From: Chitinophagaceae bacterium
GTDB taxonomy: Bacteria > Bacteroidota > Bacteroidia > Chitinophagales > Chitinophagaceae
Length of the DNA stretch: 60,101 nucleotides
Reading direction: 5' to 3'
NCBI GenBank assembly: GCA_947375185.1
Contig: CANCEU010000010.1
Location: 1-60,101 of the forward strand
Each line of letters opens with the position of its first letter. Positions within the stretch are counted from its first letter, which is position 1. This document shows positions 51,050-60,101 of this stretch, piece after piece. The position numbers and the translations under genes were made by a program. The notes under the pieces were generated by a model. It was not told the origin of the DNA, did not search any database, and worked only from the letters and a program-made list of their open reading frames with translations.

Positions 51050-54000
51050 ATGAATGAGGATTCTTTATTTGAGCGTTTCGAAAAATCCCCCCTCCTAAAT
51101 AATTTGGTGGACAGGATTGCTATGTCCAACAACAATGAAGTGCCTTTTCAGGCTTTTCTTCAAAATTTAAATGGTTCCTCGGCAGCATTTGTTTTGCAAA
51201 CTATTTTTACCAACGAAAAAACAGCAAATTTAAATCATTTGGTGGTATTGAGCGATGCCGAAGAAGCTGCTTATTTTTTCAACTCAATCGAAAGCGTTAC
51301 CGGCGCGTTGGATTTATTTTACTTTCCTTCTTCATTTAAATCGCCTCATAATTTTAGTGTATTAAATCCTTCCCATGTAATGTTGAGGACCGAGGCATTA
51401 ACTAAAATTTCAATGGGAGGGAATAAAAAGATTTTAGTCACTTATCCCGAAGCATTATTTGAAAAAGTAGTAATGGCTAAAACGTTGCAGCTAAACATAA
51501 TTCAAATAAAAACCAATGATCATTTAGATTTAAATGGGCTGATGCAACAAATGGTGGATTATGGTTTTGAGCGTACCGATTTTGTATATGAGCCAGGACA
51601 ATTTGCATTGAGAGGAGGTATTTTAGATATTTATTCTTTTGGGAATGAAAAACCTTATCGTATTGAATTGTTTGGGGAAGAAGTAGATAGTATAAGACTA
51701 TTTGACCCAGCTTCTCAATTAAGTGAAAGGAAGTTATTGCAGGTAAATATCATTCCAAATGTGACTACGCAGTTTGAAGACACGGAAAAAATTCCTTTAT
51801 TGGATTTTCTTTCAAAGGATACCATTGTGTGGTTAAAAGATTGGGATGTGATTAAGCAGAAAGGGCAAGATCAATACGAAGCGCTGGAAACATTTATAAA
51901 TCATCATGCTGCTATGAATAAGGCAGATGAATCAGATCCACATAAAAAAGAAAGTCATTTAGATGATTTTGAATTAGTAAATGCATCTGAAGAAAAAATA
52001 AATAAACACACTTTAATAGAGTGGGGATTTCATGCACATTTATCACACGAAAAAATTGCGTTTAACACACAATCTCAACCTGTTTTTAATAGACAATTTC
52101 AATATCTGATCGCGAACTTGCAAGATTTGGAAAAACAAGGATATGCTTTGTATCTGTTTGCTGAACAAGCTAAGCAATTAGAGCGCCTACATGCAATTTT
52201 TACCGACTTAAAAACTGAAATTCAATTTGTTCCCATTGTAAAAAGTATTCATGAAGGATTTATAGATCATGATCATAAAATGGTTTGTTATACAGATCAT
52301 CAAATATTTCAGCGTTACCATAAATTCAAAGTTAAACAAGCATACAGTAAGAGTAAGGCAATTACACTAAGGACGCTTCGTGATTTACAGCCCGGAGATT
52401 ATGTAACGCATATCGATCATGGCGTTGGGGTGTATAGTGGCTTACAAAAGATTGATGTAAATGGACATACACAGGAAGCAGTACGTATTATTTATAAAGA
52501 CAGTGATATTTTATATGTAAACATTAATTCATTACATAAAATATCTAAATATACAGGAAAGGAGGGAGCCCCACCTAAAGTGAATAAGCTCGGTTCGGAT
52601 GCTTGGGTGAAGCTGAAGGATAAGACCAAAGCAAAAGTAAAAGCAATTGCATTTGATTTAATTAAATTATATGCACATCGTAAAGCGCAGGCTGGTTTTG
52701 CATTTACGCCAGACAATTATATGATACATGAGTTGGAAGCATCTTTCATGTACGAAGACACCATTGATCAGGCCAAGGCCATTGCAGATGTAAAAAAAGA
52801 CATGGAACAAGCCTCCCCCATGGATAGATTGGTTTGTGGTGATGTAGGTTTTGGTAAAACTGAAGTAGCAGTACGTGCTGCATTTAAAGCTGCTATTGAT
52901 GGCAAGCAGGTTGCTGTGCTAGTTCCAACTACGATATTGGCATTCCAACATTATAAAACGTTTAAAGAGCGATTAAAAGATTTTCCAGTAACGGTTGATT
53001 ACATAAATCGTTTTAAATCTTCAAAAGAGAAAAAAGAAACCATTGAAAAAGTGAAGGAAGGGAAGGTGGATATTTTGGTGGGTACACATGGTATATTAGG
53101 GAAAGAAGTTGGATTTAAAGATTTGGGATTAATGATTATTGATGAAGAACAAAAATTTGGCGTAGCACATAAAGAAAAATTAAAAACTTTAAGAACAACA
53201 GTAGATTGTTTGACGCTAACTGCAACTCCAATTCCAAGAACCTTGCATTTTAGTTTAATGGGTGCAAGAGATTTAAGTATTATCAATACACCTCCAGCTA
53301 ATAGGCAGCCAATTCATACCGAAGTGCAGGTATTTCATGAGGATGTTATAAGAGAGAGTATCTATTATGAAACAGAAAGAGGCGGGCAGGTTTTCTTTAT
53401 TCATAATCGTGTTCAGGGCTTGGCAGAAATGTGTGCAATGATTCAAAAATTATGTCCCGATTTAAGTATCGGTTTTGCCCATGGTCAACTAGAAGGACAT
53501 CAGTTGGAAGAAAAAATATTTGATTTTATTGAAAGAAGGTATGATGTATTGGTATGTACAAACATAGTAGAAAGTGGGGTGGACATACCAAATGTAAATA
53601 CGATTATAGTAAACAATGCACATCATTTTGGGCTAAGTGATTTGCATCAGTTAAGAGGAAGGGTTGGCCGAAGTAATAAAAAAGCTTTTTGTTATTTATT
53701 AGCACCTCCAATGAGTGTACTGCCCGAAGATTCTCGTAAACGCTTACAAACATTAGAGCAGTTTAGTGAATTGGGTAGTGGTTTTCAAATTGCCATGCGT
53801 GATTTGGATATAAGAGGCGCTGGTAATTTATTAGGAGGTGAGCAAAGTGGTTTTATGGCAGAAATTGGTTTTGAAATGTATCAAAAAATATTAGCTGAAG
53901 CAGTTAGAGAATTAAAAAGATCCGACTTTCAGGAATTATTTGAAGAAGAAATTAGCAAACAGGATGATTTTGTCTCAGATTGTACCATTGATACCGATTT

Positions 54001-54439
54001 GGAAATTATGATTCCTGATAGTTATGTAGAAAATATAGGAGAAAGACTTTCATTGTATACCAGACTTGATCAGTCTGAAGATGATAATGAGCTAGAACAA
54101 ATGAAACTAGAATTAGTGGATCGTTTTGGGCCAATGCCTAATCCGGTAAACGAATTATTTATTACAATACAATGCAGGCGATTAGCGATTGCTTTGGGTT
54201 TTGAAAAAATGACATTAAAAGAGGAGACACTTAGGTGCTTTTTTATTAATCGTCCTGATTCGCCTTACTTTGAAAGCGAAACTTTCAAAAATTTATTAGG
54301 GTTTACGCAAACTTCCATGAACAACGCACATTTTAAGCAGGTTGGTAAAACTTTTATATTGATAGTAAAAGATATAAAGGGGATGGATGCTTGCTTAAGA
54401 ACTTTGCAAAAAATGTATAATGGGGTTGTGGTTAAATAA
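51050..54439 (+). CDS. mfd: Transcription-repair coupling factor
   Basis: Mfd displaces stalled RNA polymerase and recruits UvrA. The 1129-residue protein has the UvrB-like N-terminal part (about 1-330), the CarD-like RNA polymerase interaction domain (PGDYVTHIDHGVGVYSG, about 445-510), the translocase core with Walker A GDVGFGKT (597-604) and DEEQ (698-701), and the C-terminal TRCF domain. Motif VI is RGRVGRS. Length is standard. A 48-base gap separates it from the lipoprotein gene; it has its own -7 box. Confidence 0.97.
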   Translation: MNEDSLFERFEKSPLLNNLVDRIAMSNNNEVPFQAFLQNLNGSSAAFVLQTIFTNEKTANLNHLVVLSDAEEAAYFFNSIESVTGALDLFYFPSSFKSPHNFSVLNPSHVMLRTEALTKISMGGNKKILVTYPEALFEKVVMAKTLQLNIIQIKTNDHLDLNGLMQQMVDYGFERTDFVYEPGQFALRGGILDIYSFGNEKPYRIELFGEEVDSIRLFDPASQLSERKLLQVNIIPNVTTQFEDTEKIPLLDFLSKDTIVWLKDWDVIKQKGQDQYEALETFINHHAAMNKADESDPHKKESHLDDFELVNASEEKINKHTLIEWGFHAHLSHEKIAFNTQSQPVFNRQFQYLIANLQDLEKQGYALYLFAEQAKQLERLHAIFTDLKTEIQFVPIVKSIHEGFIDHDHKMVCYTDHQIFQRYHKFKVKQAYSKSKAITLRTLRDLQPGDYVTHIDHGVGVYSGLQKIDVNGHTQEAVRIIYKDSDILYVNINSLHKISKYTGKEGAPPKVNKLGSDAWVKLKDKTKAKVKAIAFDLIKLYAHRKAQAGFAFTPDNYMIHELEASFMYEDTIDQAKAIADVKKDMEQASPMDRLVCGDVGFGKTEVAVRAAFKAAIDGKQVAVLVPTTILAFQHYKTFKERLKDFPVTVDYINRFKSSKEKKETIEKVKEGKVDILVGTHGILGKEVGFKDLGLMIIDEEQKFGVAHKEKLKTLRTTVDCLTLTATPIPRTLHFSLMGARDLSIINTPPANRQPIHTEVQVFHEDVIRESIYYETERGGQVFFIHNRVQGLAEMCAMIQKLCPDLSIGFAHGQLEGHQLEEKIFDFIERRYDVLVCTNIVESGVDIPNVNTIIVNNAHHFGLSDLHQLRGRVGRSNKKAFCYLLAPPMSVLPEDSRKRLQTLEQFSELGSGFQIAMRDLDIRGAGNLLGGEQSGFMAEIGFEMYQKILAEAVRELKRSDFQELFEEEISKQDDFVSDCTIDTDLEIMIPDSYVENIGERLSLYTRLDQSEDDNELEQMKLELVDRFGPMPNPVNELFITIQCRRLAIALGFEKMTLKEETLRCFFINRPDSPYFESETFKNLLGFTQTSMNNAHFKQVGKTFILIVKDIKGMDACLRTLQKMYNGVVVK

Positions 54440-54470
54440 AAAAGCTACTGAAAAATCAGCAGCTTTTTTA
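54436..54470. terminator. Terminator between mfd and the 68-residue gene
   Basis: AAAAAGCT-CTGA and TCAG-AGCTTTTT arms (about 54440-54450 and 54456-54469) pair with one A/C mismatch over a short A-rich loop, with T-runs on both sides. It serves the convergent pair. Confidence 0.88.
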
Positions 54471-54494
54471 TTTAGATGCTTTTCAGCAAGTAAT

Positions 54495-54701
54495 TTAGAA
54501 TCCTTTTGTAGCTACACCATCAGCAATTGCTTTTAATGCATTTGCTTCGCTCATGATAGCAGCCATTTTATTTCCTTTACCATCGTGACCGCCTGCCATG
54601 TAACCGCCTTTTGCAGTTTTAGTTACAACCGCGTCATGCATTGGTACGTTTTTTTCTTTAGTTTTTAAGCAATACGCTTTGATCATTTTTGAAGTGTCCA
54701 T
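54495..54701 (-). CDS. 68-residue small protein, DUF5679-like
   Basis: The protein starts with a KAYCLKTKEKNVPM pattern, followed by AVVTKTAKGGYMAGGHDGKG and a C-terminal helix (SEANALKAIADGVATKGF). The N-terminal half resembles the short DUF5679 module (AYCxKCKxK...), but the second cysteine pair expected for zinc binding is absent. It is basic, soluble and lacks a signal peptide. It converges on mfd, lies 118 bases downstream of gyrB and is separated from it by palindromes. The family link is a resemblance only. Confidence 0.65.
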   Translation of the reverse strand: MDTSKMIKAYCLKTKEKNVPMHDAVVTKTAKGGYMAGGHDGKGNKMAAIMSEANALKAIADGVATKGF

Positions 54702-54767
54702 TTTGTATAAATTTTAGTGTTTAAATTGCTGAATTGAAAGTAGGTTATTTATTGCGATTCCCTTTAG

Positions 54768-54819
54768 AAACCCATTGATTTTTTGTTAACAAATGCCTTT
54801 TTTAGGCCTAAAACTGGGT

Positions 54820-54821
<2 letters not shown>
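54768..54821 (-). promoter_or_regulatory. Tandem palindromes downstream of gyrB
   Basis: TTTGTTAACAAA (54782-54793) and TTTTAGGCCTAAAA (54800-54813) are perfect palindromes 6 bases apart. They are framed by AAACCCA (54768-54774) and TGGGTTT (54815-54821, touching the gyrB stop). They could end gyrB transcription or act as operators for the 68-residue gene. Confidence 0.4.
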
Positions 54822-57102
<2,281 letters not shown>

Positions 57103-58035
57103 GTGACTGTGATACAAGCCTTAGACATATTAAAACAAGTTAATAAGCCAGCTGAATTTGCCGGTATGGCCTTGCTATGGCATAAGGATCAACATATCCC
57201 AGGTTCTACTCAATATAGTATCAAACGCTACTATGCGCAGGATACATGGACTACGGAGGATACAGGGATGTTTGTTTATCATTTTAATCCCGAACAACCA
57301 AGAGATAATTTTTTAGAATTACGTTTTTGTATATCTGGAAACAGGTATTGTGATAATAAAATTTGTGGTAATTGTAATCAATTGCCAACAGAGGAATGCG
57401 CAGGTCCATTAAGAACTGTTGATGTATTTTCATTCCATTTTACTTCTACTTTTTTACATCAGTTTTTACATAACGTTAAATTGACAACAACAAAGGATGA
57501 GGTATTGGCATTTAAACATCCCAATGCATTTACGAAAATATTTCCTTTAAGTATACGTAAGCGTAATACGTTAGATGCGGTTTTAAATCATAGCTACACA
57601 GGTTCGTTGGAAAATATTTTTATCAATGCAAAAATTCACGAATTACTTTTACAAAGTTTGGATGTAATTGTTGATGATGAAAAAGAAGAAGGGTTTACTT
57701 GCAAATTTTTAGCAGACGATCGTGGTAAGGAAAGTATATATCAAGCGCGCGAAATTTTATTACAACATATAGGTGATCCTATTACGATCAAAGAGTTGAG
57801 TCGTAAAGTGGCCATGAATGAATGCTATTTAAAGAAAGGGTTTAAGGAAGTGTTTGGCACGACTATTTTTGATTTCTACCAACAACAAAGAATGGAACAT
57901 GCTAAGTATTTGTTGTACGAAAAGGCATTAAGCGTAACCGATGTTTCAGCTTTATTGGGGTATTCATCTATTTCTCACTTTTCCGCTGCTTTTAAAAAGC
58001 ATACTGGTTTAAAACCCTGCGAATTGTTGAACTAA
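57103..58035 (+). CDS. AraC-family regulator with a cysteine-rich sensor domain
   Basis: The 310-residue protein has two AraC helix-turn-helices at about 215-310 (ITIKELSRKVAMNECYLKKGFKEVFG and the VTDVSALLGYSSISHFSAAFKKHTG segment). Its N-terminal part contains Cys76, Cys83, Cys88, Cys91 and Cys99 (FCISGNRYCDNKICGNCN), a cluster suited to bind metal or sense redox. The start is GTG 57103 or, if the promoter call is right, GTG 57109. The amidohydrolase gene lies 81 bases downstream on the same strand and may be a target. Confidence 0.9.
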   Translation: MTVIQALDILKQVNKPAEFAGMALLWHKDQHIPGSTQYSIKRYYAQDTWTTEDTGMFVYHFNPEQPRDNFLELRFCISGNRYCDNKICGNCNQLPTEECAGPLRTVDVFSFHFTSTFLHQFLHNVKLTTTKDEVLAFKHPNAFTKIFPLSIRKRNTLDAVLNHSYTGSLENIFINAKIHELLLQSLDVIVDDEKEEGFTCKFLADDRGKESIYQAREILLQHIGDPITIKELSRKVAMNECYLKKGFKEVFGTTIFDFYQQQRMEHAKYLLYEKALSVTDVSALLGYSSISHFSAAFKKHTGLKPCELLN

Positions 58036-58116
58036 TGCCACTTGAAAGAGTTGGATCATGTATCATTTATTTTTTCTACCTATTTTTTAGTTATTTTTAT
58101 TTTCTAAACTTTTATC

Positions 58117-59742
58117 ATGCGTAATTTATTTACAATTGCAATCATTTTTTTGTGCAGTTCATGCATTAACCAAAGAGTGGATTTAATTGTGCACCATGCA
58201 CAAATTTATACAGTGAATGAATCATTTGCTACTGACGAAGCAATGGCAGTTCAGGATGGAAAAATTGTTGCAGTGGGCAGTAATGATGATATTTTAAAGG
58301 AATATAAATCAGATAGTTTAGTGGATGCAAAAGGTGCGGCAGTGTATCCTGGATTTATTGATGCGCATGCACACTTCCTAGGATATGGTCAGGCATTGTA
58401 CGCAGTGGATTTAATGTTTGTTCCATCATGGGAAGAAGCAATTTCACGGGTTAAAGATTTTGCAGCAAAGCATCCTGGTAAAGGTTGGATTAAAGGAAGA
58501 GGTTGGGATCAGAATCGTTTTCCAGGCAAACAATTTCCAACCAATGCTGAATTGAATGCATTGTTTCCTGACCGTCCTGTTTTGTTAGAAAGAGTAGACG
58601 GTCACGCAAGTATCGCCAATGACTTCGCCTTACGCTTATCAAAAGTTGTCCCTGGGCAAACCATTGAAGGCGGACAATTTACAATGCAAGATGGGAAGTT
58701 AACAGGTTTATTAGTGGATAATGCGGTTGGTATAGTAGAACGAAATGTTCCTGCTCCAACTCGTAATGATTATAAAGATTGGTTAACCGCTGCACAACAA
58801 AATTGTTTTGCTACAGGGTTAACTACAATTACAGATTGTGGCTTAAGTCCTGAGGATATTGATAATGTTGATGCTTTACAAAAGAGTAATGATTTAAAGA
58901 TGCGTTTATATGTCATGTTAAGTGATAAGCCTGCCTCCTACACTTCAAAATATTTTACTGGAGGTGGTTATGTGACAGATAGATTATCGGTTAAAGGCTT
59001 AAAAGTTTATGGAGATGGTGCTTTGGGAAGTAGAGGCGCATGTTTATTGCAGCCCTATGCTGATAAAGCAGGTTGGTCTGGATTTTTATTAAGTAGCCAA
59101 GCTCATTTTGATTCAGTTGCTGCTAAATTAATTAATACTGATTTTCAATTGTGTACCCACGCAATTGGGGATAGTGCTAACAGAACTATATTAAATGTGT
59201 ATGCAAAATATTTAAAAGGGAAAAATGACAAGCGTTGGAGAATTGAGCATGCGCAAATTATTAATCCAGCTGATTTTCATTTGTTTGGTGATAATAGTAT
59301 TGTGCCTTCGGTACAACCTACACATGGCACCAGTGATATGTATTGGGCAGGGGATAGATTAGGTGCAGAAAGATTAAAAGGAGGATATGCATACAAGCAA
59401 TTATTGGAACAAAATAGTTGGCTGCCTTTGGGGACTGATTTTCCAGTAGAAGAAATTAATCCATTTAAAACATTTTTAGCGGCAGTTGGAAGACAGGATA
59501 GTAAAGGGTTTCCTGCAGGAGGATTTCAAATGGAAAACGCATTAACACGTGAACAAACCATTAAAGGCATGACTATTTGGGCGGCAAAAGCCAATCGCAT
59601 GGAAAAGCAAGTAGGCTCATTAGAAGTAGGCAAGAAAGCAGATTTTATTATTTTGGATAAGGATTTAATGAAAGTGCCTACGGATAGTATCCTTCAAGTA
59701 AAAGTATTGAAGACCTACCTAAATGGAGAGCGAGTTCACTAA
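58117..59742 (+). CDS. YtcJ-like metal-dependent amidohydrolase, probable lipoprotein
   Basis: The 541-residue protein has an N-terminal hydrophobic signal ending in LCSSC, a lipobox-like site, followed by the amidohydrolase beta-sandwich and barrel: PGFIDAHAHFLGYG (metal HxH), KGRGWDQNRFPG, the DGALGSRGAC loop, HAIGDSANRTIL and the WRIEHAQII metal site, and GTDFPVEEINPF. This is the YtcJ/NfdA-like branch. Substrates are usually unknown; some deformylate N-substituted formamides. Lipid anchoring would place it in the envelope. Confidence 0.9.
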   Translation: MRNLFTIAIIFLCSSCINQRVDLIVHHAQIYTVNESFATDEAMAVQDGKIVAVGSNDDILKEYKSDSLVDAKGAAVYPGFIDAHAHFLGYGQALYAVDLMFVPSWEEAISRVKDFAAKHPGKGWIKGRGWDQNRFPGKQFPTNAELNALFPDRPVLLERVDGHASIANDFALRLSKVVPGQTIEGGQFTMQDGKLTGLLVDNAVGIVERNVPAPTRNDYKDWLTAAQQNCFATGLTTITDCGLSPEDIDNVDALQKSNDLKMRLYVMLSDKPASYTSKYFTGGGYVTDRLSVKGLKVYGDGALGSRGACLLQPYADKAGWSGFLLSSQAHFDSVAAKLINTDFQLCTHAIGDSANRTILNVYAKYLKGKNDKRWRIEHAQIINPADFHLFGDNSIVPSVQPTHGTSDMYWAGDRLGAERLKGGYAYKQLLEQNSWLPLGTDFPVEEINPFKTFLAAVGRQDSKGFPAGGFQMENALTREQTIKGMTIWAAKANRMEKQVGSLEVGKKADFIILDKDLMKVPTDSILQVKVLKTYLNGERVH

Positions 59743-59754
59743 TACAATATCAAT

Positions 59755-59786
59755 AAAAAGGCCCTCAAATTTTTGAGGGCCTTTTT
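59755..59786. terminator. Bidirectional terminator after the amidohydrolase gene
   Basis: AAAAAGGCCCTCAAA (59755-59769) and TTTGAGGGCCTTTTT (59772-59786) are perfectly complementary, with T-runs on both strands. It serves the convergent amidohydrolase and fumarase genes. Confidence 0.94.
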
Positions 59787-59804
59787 ATAAAACAACTATT
59801 AATG

Positions 59805-60101
59805 TTATAATCCAACCATATCCTTTGGTACCACCCACGCATCAAATTCTTCAGGAGTTACATACCCTAATTTCACCGCCATCTCTTTTAAAGTGGTTCC
59901 TTCCTTATGTGCTTTTTGTGCAATTTCAGCAGATTTATAATATCCAATCTTAGTATTTAAAGAAGTCACTAACATTAAGCTATTGTTTACATGCTTATTG
60001 ATATTCGCTTCGATAGGAGCTAACCCAATTGCACATTTTTCATTGAAACTTACACAACCGTCTCCAATTAATCTTGCACTGTGTAAGAAATTATAAATCA
60101 T
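59805..60101 (-). CDS. fumC: Class II fumarate hydratase, C-terminal part
   Basis: The gene runs off the right edge; the last 98 residues are visible. They match the C-terminal region of class II fumarase: [54 protein letters not shown] pattern, and the [15 protein letters not shown] end. The enzyme interconverts fumarate and malate in the TCA cycle. The upstream catalytic Ser loop (SSxMPxKxN) lies outside, so aspartase cannot be fully excluded, but the C-terminus favours FumC. Confidence 0.9.
   Translation of the reverse strand: MIYNFLHSARLIGDGCVSFNEKCAIGLAPIEANINKHVNNSLMLVTSLNTKIGYYKSAEIAQKAHKEGTTLKEMAVKLGYVTPEEFDAWVVPKDMVGL

Overview
The window reads as a chromosomal segment of a Bacteroidota bacterium, most likely from the Chitinophagaceae (family level inferred, not proven). 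The evidence is AT-rich DNA, an LpxC-FabZ fusion gene, an ftsX-DUF3098-uppP cluster, a C-terminal type IX secretion sorting domain on a large protease, a UMF1-type MFS transporter, single-chain glycyl-tRNA synthetase, and recurring TAnnTTTG (-7) promoter boxes in place of sigma70 -10 boxes. Genes are dense, in short operons on both strands. I see no prophage, insertion sequence, integron, CRISPR array or defence island; this is mainly core-genome sequence.

Layout. 1-2981: end of an F0F1 ATP synthase operon (atpE, atpF, atpH, atpA), closed by a strong terminator with no atpG. 2995-6152: a four-gene unit of ABC ATPase, ABC-2 permease, LolA-like periplasmic protein and TPR-like secreted protein. 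6162-10610: pdxA, rsmA, a 2-hydroxyacid dehydrogenase, greA, a HIT protein and ruvC. 10658-16704: envelope genes (a flippase-like membrane protein, DUF3108, MBL hydrolase, MFS transporter, uppP, DUF3098, ftsX). 16867-22857: leuS, a DPP-IV-type peptidase and ruvB. 22919-27608: an OmpR-type regulator, a RecQ-family helicase and a copper-type P-ATPase. 27716-29352: tsaE and alanine dehydrogenase. 29372-34588: an HD-hydrolase/lpxD/lpxC-fabZ/lpxA/ABC-ATPase operon for lipid A synthesis. 34711-36681: a small protein, a PhnP-like MBL protein and a triple helix-hairpin-helix protein. 36878-41209: a 49-residue protein gene, clpX, two clpP genes and tig, followed by tRNA-Leu(UAG). 41503-46651: msrC-like fRMsr, a polysaccharide flippase, dtd, a MazG-like protein, glyS and a ferredoxin-NADP reductase-like enzyme. 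46662-54701: a T9SS-exported subtilase, a lipoprotein-like protein, mfd and a 68-residue protein. 54820-60101: gyrB, a cysteine-rich AraC regulator, a YtcJ-like amidohydrolase and the end of fumC.

The genes fall into a few working groups: energy (ATP synthase, fumarase), envelope assembly (LpxD/LpxC/FabZ/LpxA, UppP, FtsX, flippases, LolA-like protein), protein quality control (trigger factor, ClpX, two ClpPs, DTD, fRMsr) and genome maintenance/transcription (RuvB, RuvC, RecQ-like, Mfd, GyrB, GreA).

The features most worth a second look are regulatory: a terminator-like hairpin in the greA leader, mutually exclusive hairpins in the lpxC leader, perfect palindromes at the tig promoter and after gyrB, symmetric back-to-back ftsX/leuS promoters, and several genes predicted to be leaderless. 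At protein level, the ABC/LolA-like operon, a five-cysteine AraC regulator and two very small proteins stand out. I did not find a clearly new multi-gene system; these are leads rather than discoveries.
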